DNA of 64,000 bases from an uncultured Bacteroidales bacterium (GTDB lineage Bacteria > Bacteroidota > Bacteroidia > Bacteroidales > Bacteroidaceae), in NCBI GenBank assembly GCA_902788315.1, contig CADAJS010000022.1, positions 34,760 to 98,759 of the forward strand, given 5' to 3'. This document shows positions 32,704 through 41,636 of the stretch, in pieces. The notes beneath the pieces were generated by a model. The model was not told the DNA's origin. It saw only the letters and a program-made list of their open reading frames with translations, and searched no databases. Position numbers and translations under genes: made by a program. The stretch's first letter is position 1. Each line of letters starts with the position of its first letter.

Positions 32704-34584
32704 ATGAGACACATGCAGAAGCTATTCATCGCGGCCTTCCTGGGCCAAGTACTGCTCACGACCGCAACGGCTACAGGCAGCAGTACGAGCAATCAGCCTG
32801 CCACAACGGCGACTGTCACGGCAGACGAAGGAGAAGAGGGACGCAAACCTGTGGTCACCGTGAGCGAGGGCAAGCAGTGGGTGCGGCTAAGGAACTACAA
32901 GGACATCGTTGCAGGCAGTGCACTGGACTTCTCGAGCCAGCACCTGCAGGAGGCTCCCGCCGGGAAATACGGGTGGCTGAAGGCCGTGGGAGGCAGCTTC
33001 GAGTTCGAGAAACGCCCCGGCCAGGCACGCCGTTTCTACGGTGTGAACCTTTGCTTTACGGCCAACTATCCCACCCATGAGGTGGCCGACGTACTCACCG
33101 ACCGTCTCGTACGCCTGGGCTACAACACAATACGCATCCATCACCACGACGATACATGGAACCACACCGATGCCGAGATGATCGACCGCCTGGACTATCT
33201 GCTGGCACAGGCCATGAAGAAGGGGCTCTATGTGACCACAGACATGTATGTCTCGCGGCGTGTCACATGGAAGGAACTGGGTGTGGAACGTGAGGGCGAC
33301 GTGGGCATGGACCTCTTCAAGACACTGGTGGGCTGCTACGAACCGGCGTTCGAGAACTGGTGCCACTTTGCACGTCGATTCATGGAACACCGCAATCCCT
33401 ATACCGGACGCATGTACAAGGACGAGCCTGGCATGCCGCTCATCTCGCTCATCAATGAGGGAGAGCTGTTCATGGGCTTCGACAGCAAAGCCGGGGAACC
33501 CATCGTGCAACAGGCCTACCGCGACTTCACCGGCCGCGACGAGAAGCTGGAAGCCTGGAAGGGCAGATTCATGGACTTCCAGGACCATCTGGAACGACGC
33601 ATCGCCAAACGCTGCTCGGCCTTCCTGCGAGAAATGGGCTGCAAGGCACTGCTCACCAATGACAACAACGGATTCAAGCACGGCGAAGGCGAGTCTGCCA
33701 CCTCGCTTTACGACTACGTGGACAACCATTTCTACATCGACCATCCGCAGTTTCTGGAGCGGAGCTGGTCGCTACCCTCGCGCTGCGACAACCGCAACCC
33801 CGTGACCTATGGCGGGCCCGAGATGTTCCGCAAGGGCTATGCCAAGGGATTCAGCAAGCCCTACACCATCACGGAGTGGAACTTCTCCGGCCCCGGACGC
33901 TACCGTGGGCTGGGCGGCATACTGACCGGTGCCCGCGCCGCCGTGCAGGATTGGGACGGCCTGTGGCGCTTCGCCTACGCCCACACGGCGGATGCACTGG
34001 TCGATAACGAGCAGCACTTCCCCGGCTACTTCGATGTCTCCACCGACCCGCTATCCCAAGCCTCCGACCGCGCCTCCATCTGCCTCTTCCTGCGGGGCGA
34101 CGCTGTGAGCGACGACGAGCTGCAGATGGATCAGCAGACGGGCGTACTACGCCTCGCCACTGGGCGCACCTGTGGCATCTTTGCCCCAGAGGGGAAGTAC
34201 ACGGCAGGCGTGCTCTCGGCCGACATATCGGGAGCGCCCGGCACCGTTTGTCTCAGTTCGTTGGACGGGCGCGACCTCACGAAGTCGCGACACATGCAGC
34301 TCTCGCATATCACCGACGTACAGGGCGACGGCAATGTCTATGCCGACACCGAACGCAAGGTGCTCCTGCGTTGGGGCCACGGCACCCTCATCGAGCGGGG
34401 CAGCGCCCGGATACGCCTCCACCTCGACCACCCGCGCCGCCTCCGCGTCTACGAACTCGACACGGCCGGCCGCCGCGTGAAGCGACTCCCCACCTCCTGC
34501 GACGGCGGCGACCTCGTCTTCACCGTCTCCACCGACAGCGACGAGGGGCAGGGACGCATCTACTACGAGATAGCGCGACGGTAG
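32704..34584 (+). CDS. Secreted glycoside hydrolase, TIM-barrel (clan GH-A-like)
   Basis: The product is 626 residues from the ATG at 32704 (MRHMQKLFIAAFLGQVLLTTATA), which gives a clean signal peptide; an upstream ATG at 32641 would lie before the promoter element. The TIM-barrel pattern includes RFYGVNLCFTANYP, LVRLGYNTIRIHHHDDTWNH, a likely acid/base Glu in SLINEGELFMG and a likely nucleophile Glu in YTITEWNFSGPGRYRG. These spacings fit GH5/GH42-like clan A enzymes that cut beta-linked sugars. A beta-sandwich-like C-terminal region follows (about 470-626). The substrate cannot be told. It converges on the WG-repeat gene with only 2 bases between the stops. Confidence 0.82.
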   Translation: MRHMQKLFIAAFLGQVLLTTATATGSSTSNQPATTATVTADEGEEGRKPVVTVSEGKQWVRLRNYKDIVAGSALDFSSQHLQEAPAGKYGWLKAVGGSFEFEKRPGQARRFYGVNLCFTANYPTHEVADVLTDRLVRLGYNTIRIHHHDDTWNHTDAEMIDRLDYLLAQAMKKGLYVTTDMYVSRRVTWKELGVEREGDVGMDLFKTLVGCYEPAFENWCHFARRFMEHRNPYTGRMYKDEPGMPLISLINEGELFMGFDSKAGEPIVQQAYRDFTGRDEKLEAWKGRFMDFQDHLERRIAKRCSAFLREMGCKALLTNDNNGFKHGEGESATSLYDYVDNHFYIDHPQFLERSWSLPSRCDNRNPVTYGGPEMFRKGYAKGFSKPYTITEWNFSGPGRYRGLGGILTGARAAVQDWDGLWRFAYAHTADALVDNEQHFPGYFDVSTDPLSQASDRASICLFLRGDAVSDDELQMDQQTGVLRLATGRTCGIFAPEGKYTAGVLSADISGAPGTVCLSSLDGRDLTKSRHMQLSHITDVQGDGNVYADTERKVLLRWGHGTLIERGSARIRLHLDHPRRLRVYELDTAGRRVKRLPTSCDGGDLVFTVSTDSDEGQGRIYYEIARR

Positions 34585-34586
34585 GC

Positions 34587-36329
34587 TCAGAACTCGTCCT
34601 TCTCAAACTCGAGGCAGAGCTCGCCGTCCTCGTTGAGGAAGCCATGATGCTCGACGTTGCCCTCGTTCCACGCCACGTGTATGCGTCGCGGCGTAATACA
34701 GTTGAAAGCACTGAGGCATGACCACCGCATGTCGCATTTCACCCCCGTCTTCGGAATGATGAGGTAGGCCTCGTTGGGGCCGCTGTACGGCCCGTCGTGG
34801 CTTACGATGTACTGATTGTCGAAGACCGTGCGGGGCGGGCCAAAGCGGCAGAGGTAGGAAATCTCCTCACCCCCGACACAGACGTTCGCCTGCGTGTTCA
34901 TCTCGTGACGCTGCATCTGTGTGTCGATAATCCAACTCTCGGTGAAATGCTCACTGGTGGCGAACGCCCAGCCTCCCACGAAACTCGAGTACCACTTGGC
35001 TTCGGGGCTGCAGACCTTTCCCTGGCGGTCGATGAAAACCATGTTTCCGTTCTGCTTCGACAACAGGGCGTAGCCGCACGAGAAGGGGTCGGGTTCGTAG
35101 GAGAAGCGAGGCTCAATGACCATCTTGCCCGTCGTGTCGATGAATCCCCAGCGGCGACCGTTCGGTGTCTCCTCGTACACGGCAGCCAGACCCTCGCTGA
35201 AGTTCTGTGCCTTCAACCAGTATTTCCCTATAGTCTTCCCTTGTTTGTTCACATAGGTGTAGCCTTTTTCCATTCCGCCATACAACTTTGCCCATCCGTC
35301 GATGAAGTCGCCGATGGGAGTCGCGTCTTCCTCGGCGTGGATGCCTTTCAGCACTTGCTCACCCTTCGTGTTGAAGAACGAGACGTAGATGCCCGACGTC
35401 TCGACCGCTGCAATCCCGCCGTTGTTGAACGGCCAGACACAACTGGCGTTGTCGCCTGCGGGTAGACGCTTGGCATTACCCTTCTTGTCGAGAATGTAGC
35501 AGAGATAGTTGTGGAAACCCGAGCCCGTCAGGACGTGCTCGAAGACGATACAGTGGTCTGCGCCGAAGGCAAAGTCCTGCGACATGGGCAGCGGCTTAGA
35601 CCACTTGAAACCGCCGGGCAACTGGTTGCCGTCCTCATCATAGAAGCCCCACGTGCCGGTGTCCTCGTTGCAGACAGCCAGCATGCCGTCGCTGAAGCGA
35701 TAGCTCGTCTCGTAATTGTTGATGACAATTTTCTTGACGGACGATGCCCGCAGCAACTTCTTGAAATACGGCTGCACGGCATTGTTGCGGTTCGCCTGTC
35801 GCAATCCCATGCCCTTCCACTTGCTCAGGTCCACGCGCGGTGTCTTCGCGTCGGCAGTGGGCGCCGACAGTTCCTTCTTCTCCTGCGTCTGCGACGGACT
35901 TCCAGCAGTTTGCGCGGCAGCCTCCTCCGGGCGAGCGGCGTCCGCGGATTGAATCCTTACCTCGACCGGCGTTGTCTCCAGTTCCTTCCCATCCACGGTC
36001 AGGAAGGCTGCGGGAATCGTATAGGTGCCCACCGAGTCGCCACGCAGGATGTAGGTGTAGGCGATGGTCGGAGTCGACTCGCTGACGGAGGCCTCCTTCT
36101 GCTGCGGCAGCGGGGGACAGCCCACGACGTGGAGTCCGCCTATCTCCTTGGGGATGGAGACGACCGAAGAGATACGGAAACCGCTGGCCTTGCGGGCATT
36201 GGTCGTGAAGACCAAATTAAACTTCTCGCCCACAATAGCTTGGTTCGGGGCGCTTACAGTAAAAGTGGGGGTCTGGGCACTCGCGCAAAGGCACAAATAT
36301 AGGATGCTCAGAAAAAGAAATCGCTTCAT
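34587..36329 (-). CDS. Secreted WG-repeat protein with an N-terminal BatD-like domain
   Basis: The product is 580 residues with a signal peptide (MKRFLFLSILYLCLCASAQ). Residues 20-130 resemble the first domain of BatD: FTVSAPNQAIVGEKFNLVFTTNARKASGFRI.., TIAYTYILRGDSVGTYTIPAAFLTVDGKELETTPVEVRI. A Ser/Ala/Gln/Glu-rich linker follows (about 132-170). WG repeats then begin, e.g. GTWGFYDEDGNQLPGG, RWGFIDTTGKMVIEPRF and GNMVFIDRQGKVCSPE, a motif often used for extracellular binding. BatD normally stands in the Bat operon, so the combination suggests a surface or periplasmic binding role. It has its own promoter (36354-36385). Confidence 0.82.
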   Translation of the reverse strand: MKRFLFLSILYLCLCASAQTPTFTVSAPNQAIVGEKFNLVFTTNARKASGFRISSVVSIPKEIGGLHVVGCPPLPQQKEASVSESTPTIAYTYILRGDSVGTYTIPAAFLTVDGKELETTPVEVRIQSADAARPEEAAAQTAGSPSQTQEKKELSAPTADAKTPRVDLSKWKGMGLRQANRNNAVQPYFKKLLRASSVKKIVINNYETSYRFSDGMLAVCNEDTGTWGFYDEDGNQLPGGFKWSKPLPMSQDFAFGADHCIVFEHVLTGSGFHNYLCYILDKKGNAKRLPAGDNASCVWPFNNGGIAAVETSGIYVSFFNTKGEQVLKGIHAEEDATPIGDFIDGWAKLYGGMEKGYTYVNKQGKTIGKYWLKAQNFSEGLAAVYEETPNGRRWGFIDTTGKMVIEPRFSYEPDPFSCGYALLSKQNGNMVFIDRQGKVCSPEAKWYSSFVGGWAFATSEHFTESWIIDTQMQRHEMNTQANVCVGGEEISYLCRFGPPRTVFDNQYIVSHDGPYSGPNEAYLIIPKTGVKCDMRWSCLSAFNCITPRRIHVAWNEGNVEHHGFLNEDGELCLEFEKDEF

Positions 36330-36353
36330 ACGTCGTACTGTTGATTATCGGGA

Positions 36354-36385
36354 CAAAGGTAATACATTCCAGTCAAATAAGCAAA
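36354..36385 (-). promoter_or_regulatory. Promoter of the WG-repeat gene
   Basis: On the minus strand TTTG (36382-36385), a 20-base spacer and TACCTTTG (36354-36361), a full consensus match, 24 bases before the ATG at 36329. Confidence 0.75.
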
Positions 36386-36471
36386 TGATAGACATTTTTT
36401 TTCGATTGTGACCAGACGCATGCCACATTTCCGCCGAATTACGCATAAAGTCGCAGGAAACGGGAGGCAAA

Positions 36472-36528
36472 TGCATATAATATGACGTCCGGCTGCATAT
36501 TTCTCGTTCTTTATGCTCGCTATATGCA
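36472..36528. promoter_or_regulatory. Candidate ArgR operator upstream of argR
   Basis: TGCATAT occurs at 36472-36478 and 36494-36500 (22 bases apart) and its reverse complement ATATGCA at 36522-36528, just before the -7 element TAACTTTG at 36539-36546. AT-rich TGCAT-type half sites of this kind resemble ARG boxes, so autoregulation of the arg operon by ArgR is plausible but inferred. Confidence 0.5.
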
Positions 36529-36538
36529 AAAAATGTCG

Positions 36539-36546
36539 TAACTTTG
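36539..36546 (+). promoter_or_regulatory. -7 promoter element of the arg operon
   Basis: TAACTTTG at 36539-36546, 28 bases before the argR ATG. No clear -33 TTTG is present, which would be consistent with a regulated promoter. Confidence 0.6.
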
Positions 36547-36574
36547 CCCAAGAAATATCACAAACCCAATAATT

Positions 36575-37084
36575 ATGCACGAGAAGAAAGACAAGAAGGC
36601 ACGGCTGCAGCTCATACGCATGATTGTGAGCAACCAGCCCATATCAAGCCAGTATGCCTTACTGGAAGAATTGGACAAGGCGGGGTTTATCAGTACGCAG
36701 ACCACCCTGAGCCGTGATTTGAAGCTGCTACGTATAAGTAAGGTACGCGCGCGTAGTGGCGAGTCGGTTTACGTATTGCCCAACGACGGGCAGCACATGC
36801 CAGCGCCTCAGGCACACGAGGAAATCAATCTGGCCAAGTGGGCCGTGATGTTCTCCGGCAATCTGATGGTGGTCCACACACCTCCCGGCCATGCCAGCAT
36901 GGTGGCCTATGACATCGACCGTGCCCGCGAGAGTATGTTCCTGGGCACCGTAGCCGGCGACGACACAGTACTTGTGGTACTGGCCGAAGGGGCAGAACGG
37001 GCCGAGGTGACCCGCCGCATCCAGAAGATTATCCCTTCATTACATGGCAAAGTAAAATACAAGGATTCTGACGATGGAAAATGA
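36575..37084 (+). CDS. argR: Arginine repressor ArgR
   Basis: The product is 169 residues. The N-terminal winged helix (about 5-75) has ARLQLIRMIVSNQPISSQYALLEELDKAGFISTQTTLSRDLK, with the TTLSRDLK DNA-contact motif typical of ArgR. The C-terminal hexamerising, arginine-binding domain has VHTPPGHASMVAYDID and FLGTVAGDDTVLVVL, where GDDT supplies the aspartates that bind arginine. It senses arginine and controls the following arginine genes. It overlaps the next gene by 11 bases and lies directly downstream of possible ARG boxes. Confidence 0.95.
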   Translation: MHEKKDKKARLQLIRMIVSNQPISSQYALLEELDKAGFISTQTTLSRDLKLLRISKVRARSGESVYVLPNDGQHMPAPQAHEEINLAKWAVMFSGNLMVVHTPPGHASMVAYDIDRARESMFLGTVAGDDTVLVVLAEGAERAEVTRRIQKIIPSLHGKVKYKDSDDGK

Positions 37085-37697
37085 AATACAAATCGACGTG
37101 ATGGTGGCCGACGAGAGTCACGAGAAATACGTGGACACCATCCTTAAAACCATAGCGGATGCAGCAAAGGACCGCGGGACGGGCATCGCCAAGCGCACTC
37201 ACGAATACCTGGCCTCAAAGATGAAGGAGGCCAAGGCTGTCATTGCGCTCCATGAAGGCCGCTTTGCCGGCTTCAGCTACATCGAGACGTGGGGAAACAA
37301 GCAGTACGTGACAACCAGCGGACTCATCGTGCATCCCGACTACCGCCACCTGGGCATTGCGAAGCGCATCAAGGACATGACCTTCTCGCTGGCCCGTACA
37401 CGATGGCCTCATGCCAAGATATTCTCACTGACGAGCGGCAAGGCGGTGATGAAGATGAATACCGCACTGGGATACCAGCCTGTCACCTTCGATGACCTGA
37501 CGGATGACGAAGCGTTCTGGCATGGCTGCGAAGGTTGCGTGAACTATCCCGTGCTGAAGGAACGCAACCGAAAGTTCTGCATCTGCACAGCCATGCTCTT
37601 CGACCCGGAGGAGCATCTGCCCGTGAAGATTCCGCAGGAAGTGATTGAACGGATAAGGAGGATAGAGAAAAACGAGTCCACCTCCGCCAAGGAATAA
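37074..37697 (+). CDS. GNAT acyltransferase of the arginine operon (candidate first enzyme)
   Basis: The product is 207 residues. A GNAT core is seen at about 45-145: AVIALHEGRFAGFSYIETWGNKQYVTTSGLIVHPDYRHLGIAKRIKD, where the RHLGIAK turn is the acyl-CoA pyrophosphate-binding loop, and KMNTALGYQPV. The last part has a cysteine cluster (WHGCEGCVNYPVLKERNRKFCICT). Classical ArgA or ArgJ is absent from this cluster. Its position between argR and argG makes it the best candidate for the N-acyl- (acetyl- or succinyl-) glutamate synthase. The reaction is inferred from context. Confidence 0.85.
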   Translation: MENEIQIDVMVADESHEKYVDTILKTIADAAKDRGTGIAKRTHEYLASKMKEAKAVIALHEGRFAGFSYIETWGNKQYVTTSGLIVHPDYRHLGIAKRIKDMTFSLARTRWPHAKIFSLTSGKAVMKMNTALGYQPVTFDDLTDDEAFWHGCEGCVNYPVLKERNRKFCICTAMLFDPEEHLPVKIPQEVIERIRRIEKNESTSAKE

Positions 37698-37715
37698 ACA
37701 ATTGAACATAAGGAT

Positions 37716-38924
37716 ATGAACGGAAACAAGAAGAAAGTGGTGGTTGCCTTCAGCGGCGGCCTTGATACGAGCTACAATGTGATGTACCTCACCCGCGAGA
37801 TGGGCTACGAGGTGTACGCCGCCTGTGCCAACACTGGCGGCTTCAGTGAGGAGCAGCTGCGGCAGAACGAGGAGAACGCCTACAAGCTGGGCGCCGTAAA
37901 ATATGTCACGCTGGACGTGACCAACGAGTATTATAAGAAGAGTCTGCGCTACATGATCTATGGCAATGTGCTGCGCAACAACTGCTACCCTATCAGCGTC
38001 TCCTCGGAGCGCATCTTCCAGGCACTGGCCATCGCCCGCTATGCCAAGGAAATCGGTGCCGATGCCATCGCCCACGGCTCCACCGGTGCGGGCAACGATC
38101 AGATACGCTTCGACATGACCTTCCTCGTGATGGCTCCCGGCACGGAGATCATCACACTGACGCGCGACCGCAACCTCTCGCGCCAGGAGGAGGTGGACTA
38201 TCTGAACGCCCACGGCTTCCATGCCGACTTCACGAAACTGAAGTATTCGTACAACGTGGGCATCTGGGGCACCAGCATCTGTGGCGGCGAGATACTCGAC
38301 AGCACGAAGGGTCTGCCTGAAAGCGCCTATCTGAAACACCCCACCCGCAAGGGTAGCGAGATTCTGAGCATTGGGTTCAAGAAGGGCGAGATTTGCAGCG
38401 TGAACGGGGTGGAGTATGAAGACAAGATTGCCGCCATACAGGCCGTAGAGAAGATAGGCGCCGCCTACGCCATCGGACGCGACTGCCATGTGGGCGACAC
38501 GATTATCGGCATCAAGGGTCGCGTAGGTTTCGAGGCCGCCGCCCCGATGCTCATCATCGGTGCCCACCGCTTCCTCGAGAAATACACCCTGAGCAAGTGG
38601 CAGCAGTACTGGAAGGACCAGGTGGCCAATTGGTACGGCATGTTCCTGCATGAGAGCCAGTATCTGGAGCCCGTGATGCCCGATATCGAGGCCATGCTCG
38701 AGAGCAGCCAGCGCCACGTGAACGGCACAGTGACGCTCGAGCTGCGTCCCTATTCGTTCCAGACCGTGGGCTGCGACACGCCCGACGACCTGGTGAAGAA
38801 CAAGCTGGGCGAGTATGGCGAGACAGCCAAGGCATGGAGCAGCGAGGATGCCAAGGGCTTCATCAAAGTGACTTCGACACCGCTGCGCGCATATTATCTG
38901 GCACATCCGGGAGAAAGAGAATGA
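37716..38924 (+). CDS. argG: Argininosuccinate synthase
   Basis: The product is 402 residues. The ATP-binding P-loop AFSGGLDTSYN lies at residues 11-21. Further marks are the citrulline/aspartate-binding GSTGAGNDQIRFD and the DRNLSRQEEVDYL region. It joins citrulline and aspartate with ATP in the penultimate step of arginine synthesis. It is 18 bases after the GNAT gene, and its stop overlaps the argC start (ATGA at 38921-38924). Confidence 0.96.
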   Translation: MNGNKKKVVVAFSGGLDTSYNVMYLTREMGYEVYAACANTGGFSEEQLRQNEENAYKLGAVKYVTLDVTNEYYKKSLRYMIYGNVLRNNCYPISVSSERIFQALAIARYAKEIGADAIAHGSTGAGNDQIRFDMTFLVMAPGTEIITLTRDRNLSRQEEVDYLNAHGFHADFTKLKYSYNVGIWGTSICGGEILDSTKGLPESAYLKHPTRKGSEILSIGFKKGEICSVNGVEYEDKIAAIQAVEKIGAAYAIGRDCHVGDTIIGIKGRVGFEAAAPMLIIGAHRFLEKYTLSKWQQYWKDQVANWYGMFLHESQYLEPVMPDIEAMLESSQRHVNGTVTLELRPYSFQTVGCDTPDDLVKNKLGEYGETAKAWSSEDAKGFIKVTSTPLRAYYLAHPGERE

Positions 38925-39886
38925 TACGCATAGGCATCCTTGGCGCCGCAGGATATACGGGCGGCGAACTGATACGCGTGTTGCTCGGCCATCCCGAGGT
39001 TGAGATTGTCTTTGCCAACAGCGAGTCGAATGCGGGCAATCTGGTGAGCGACGTACACGAAGGACTCATCGGCGATACGCAGTTGCGCTTCACCGACGAG
39101 ATGCCTTTCGAGCGTGTGGACGTTGTGTTCTTCTGCTTCGGACACGGCAAGAGCGCGGCCTTCCTGGCCGAGCATGCCATACCGCCCCACGTAAAGATAA
39201 TCGACCTGGCCCAGGACTTCCGCATCCGGGGCAGTCATGACTACGTCTATGGTCTGCCCGAGACCCACCGCGACATCATCCGAACGGCACAGCATGTGGC
39301 CAATCCCGGTTGCTTTGCCACCTGCATCCAGCTGGCTCTGCTGCCGGCGCTGCAGGCCGGCCTCATCAGCGGCGACATCCACGTGAACGGCATCACGGGT
39401 AGCACAGGTGCTGGCCAGAAGCCATCGGCCACCACCCACTTCTCGTGGCGCAACGACAACATCTCCGTCTATAAGACCTTTACCCACCAGCATCTGCTCG
39501 AGATAAACCAGACAGTCCAGGAGCTGCGACACGGCTACGACGGGCGCGTCCTCTTCATCCCGCAGCGCGGTTGTTTTGCCCGTGGCATCTTCGTCACGGC
39601 CTACGCCCGATGCACGGCACCGCTGGAGGAGGTACAGCAGATTTACGCCGACTATTACCAGGACGCCGCCTTCACACACTTCGTCACCAAGAGCCCCGAC
39701 ATGAAGCAGGTGGTGGGCACCAACAAGGCAGTGGTCTATGTGGAACGCTACGAGGACCAGCTGCTCATGATATCCTGCATCGACAATCTGCTGAAGGGTG
39801 CCGTCGGGCAGGCGGTGCAGAACATGAACCTGATGTTCGGCCTCGACGAGCGCATGGGACTAAGCCTCAAGGCGTCGGCCTTCTAA
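38921..39886 (+). CDS. argC: N-acyl-gamma-glutamyl-phosphate reductase
   Basis: The product is 321 residues from ATG 38921 (MIRIGILGAAGYTGGELIRVLLGHPEVE), the proper N-terminus with the NADP-binding GAAGYTG; a longer frame upstream overlaps argG and is not native. The catalytic cysteine is Cys131 in NPGCFATCIQLALLPAL. The substrate-binding GSTGAGQKPS and the late VVYVERYEDQLLMISCIDNLLKGAVGQAVQNMN complete the family pattern. It reduces N-acyl-glutamyl phosphate to the semialdehyde; in this group the acyl could be succinyl rather than acetyl. Confidence 0.95.
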   Translation: MIRIGILGAAGYTGGELIRVLLGHPEVEIVFANSESNAGNLVSDVHEGLIGDTQLRFTDEMPFERVDVVFFCFGHGKSAAFLAEHAIPPHVKIIDLAQDFRIRGSHDYVYGLPETHRDIIRTAQHVANPGCFATCIQLALLPALQAGLISGDIHVNGITGSTGAGQKPSATTHFSWRNDNISVYKTFTHQHLLEINQTVQELRHGYDGRVLFIPQRGCFARGIFVTAYARCTAPLEEVQQIYADYYQDAAFTHFVTKSPDMKQVVGTNKAVVYVERYEDQLLMISCIDNLLKGAVGQAVQNMNLMFGLDERMGLSLKASAF

Positions 39887-39909
39887 CAATGAACTATGAA
39901 CTGAAGACT

Positions 39910-41037
39910 ATGAACTTATTCAACGTATATCCCCTCTTCCCCATCAACATCGTGCGAGGCAAGGGTTGCCACGTATGGGACGAGACGGGGCAGGAGTATC
40001 TGGACCTCTATGGCGGGCACGCCGTCATCAGCATCGGCCACAGCCATCCCCACTATGTGGAGATGCTCAGCACGCAGCTGCAGCAGTTGGCCTTCTACAG
40101 CAACTCGGTGGTAAACAAGTTGCAGAGCCAGCTGGCCGAGCGCCTGGGCCGTGCCTGTGGATATGAAGACTACAGCCTGTTCCTTGTGAACAGCGGTGCC
40201 GAGGCCAACGAGAACGCCATGAAGCTGGCCAGTTTCCATACAGGGCGCACGCGCATCCTTTCGATGGAGAAAGCCTTCCACGGCCGCACCAGCCTGGCCG
40301 TCGAGGCAACGGCGAACCCCAAAATCATTGCCCCCATCAACAGCAACGGCCACGTCACCTACCTGACGCTGAACGACATCGAGCCGTGGCGTCGCGAGCT
40401 GGAGAAGGGCGACGTCTGCGCCTGCATCGTGGAGTGTATCCAGGGAGTGGGCGGCATACGTATGGTCAGTGCCGACTTCCTGCAAGGCCTGCGCCAGCTG
40501 TGCGACGAGTACGGCACCGTGCTCATCTGCGACGAGATACAGTGTGGCTACGGACGCTCCGGCCGCTTCTTTGCCCACCAATACCTGGGCGTCAAGCCCG
40601 ACCTCATCACGGTGGCCAAGGGTATCGGCAACGGCTTTCCCATGAGTGCCCTGCTCATCGCACCGCATTTTCAGGCCGTCTATGGCCAGCTGGGCACCAC
40701 CTTCGGCGGCAATCATCTGGCCTGTACCGCAGCCCTCGCCGTGCTCGACGTCATGGAACAGGAGCATCTGGTGGAGAATGCGGCCCGTATAGGCGAATAT
40801 CTCATCCGCGAACTGAAGAAGTTCGTCGGGGGGAAGGTTGTCGAGGTGCGCGGCCGCGGACTGATGATAGGCATCGAGCTGAGCGAGCCCTACAAGGAGA
40901 TACGCCAGCGCCTGCTCTTCGAGGAACACTGCTTCACGGGCTGCGCCGGAACGCACACCCTGCGCCTGCTGCCGCCTCTGTGCCTGACGATGGCCGAGGC
41001 CGACATGTTCCTCGAAAAACTGAAGAGAGTCGTATAG
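39910..41037 (+). CDS. argD: N-acylornithine aminotransferase
   Basis: The product is 375 residues from ATG 39910 (MNLFNVYPLFPINIVRGKGCHVWDETG), where homologues start; another ATG 21 bases upstream (39889) adds only seven residues derived from an ATGAACTATGAAC-type repeat. It is a class III PLP aminotransferase: the PLP lysine is Lys237 in ITVAKGIGNGFPMSALL, preceded by LICDEIQCGYGRSGRFF, whose Asp binds the PLP nitrogen. It converts N-acyl-glutamate semialdehyde to N-acylornithine. It follows argC closely. argB is missing between argC and argD. Confidence 0.94.
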   Translation: MNLFNVYPLFPINIVRGKGCHVWDETGQEYLDLYGGHAVISIGHSHPHYVEMLSTQLQQLAFYSNSVVNKLQSQLAERLGRACGYEDYSLFLVNSGAEANENAMKLASFHTGRTRILSMEKAFHGRTSLAVEATANPKIIAPINSNGHVTYLTLNDIEPWRRELEKGDVCACIVECIQGVGGIRMVSADFLQGLRQLCDEYGTVLICDEIQCGYGRSGRFFAHQYLGVKPDLITVAKGIGNGFPMSALLIAPHFQAVYGQLGTTFGGNHLACTAALAVLDVMEQEHLVENAARIGEYLIRELKKFVGGKVVEVRGRGLMIGIELSEPYKEIRQRLLFEEHCFTGCAGTHTLRLLPPLCLTMAEADMFLEKLKRVV

Positions 41038-41069
41038 AAACTATAGGAACCCCCAAAAAGAACACCCCC

Positions 41070-41624
41070 ATGACAGAAGACATCAAACAGATAGGCCAGC
41101 GGCTGAAAGGGCTGCGCGACGTGCTGGACATCGAGGCGAGCGAGGTGGCAGCCCTCTGTGGCATCACCACGGAGCAGTACGAGAAGATGGAGCGCGGCGA
41201 GAGCGAGCTCTCCGTGGCCAACCTTCAGAAAATCGCACGTGAGTATCAGGTGGACCTCGACGTGCTGCTCTTCGGCGAGGAGCCTCACATGAGCAACTAT
41301 TTCCTCACCCGTCGCGGACAGGGCCTCAGCGTGGAACGCCGCAAGGCCTACCACTACGAGAGCCTGGCCAGCGGCTTCCGGGGACGTAAGGCAGAGCCCT
41401 TCATCGTCACCGTGTCGCCCAAGCCCGACGACGCGCCCCGAGAGAGCAACGCACATCCCGGACAGGAGTTCAACATGGTCTTCGAGGGCACCCTGGAGCT
41501 GACCATCGGAGAGAAGGTGCTCACGCTCAACGTGGGCGACAGCATTTACTTCGACGCCACCCAGCCCCATGGCATGCGGGCACTGGAGGGGAAGCCGGTC
41601 AAGTTTCTGGCCATCATCTTCTAA
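41070..41624 (+). CDS. XRE-family regulator with a cupin sensor domain
   Basis: The product is 184 residues. The helix-turn-helix is at about residues 8-62 (GQRLKGLRDVLDIEASEVAALCGITTEQYEKMERGESELSVANLQKIA). A cupin fold follows at about 105-184 (NAHPGQEFNMVFEGTLELTIGEKVLTLNVGDSIYFDATQPHGM). Such HTH-cupin proteins sense small ligands and control neighbouring genes. It lies 12 bases before the acyl-CoA synthetase, a pairing that recurs in Bacteroidales, so it probably regulates that gene. A short gap of 32 bases separates it from argD. Confidence 0.92.
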   Translation: MTEDIKQIGQRLKGLRDVLDIEASEVAALCGITTEQYEKMERGESELSVANLQKIAREYQVDLDVLLFGEEPHMSNYFLTRRGQGLSVERRKAYHYESLASGFRGRKAEPFIVTVSPKPDDAPRESNAHPGQEFNMVFEGTLELTIGEKVLTLNVGDSIYFDATQPHGMRALEGKPVKFLAIIF

Positions 41625-41636
41625 CATTTCACGACA

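Noticed and set aside
37425..38906. Minus-strand frame opposite argG
   Set aside because: Antisense shadow of a conserved enzyme with no recognisable domain.
38834..38920. Upstream extension of argC into argG
   Set aside because: The extra residues do not resemble ArgC; ATG 38921 gives the normal MIRIGILGAAGYTG start and a 4-base overlap with argG.
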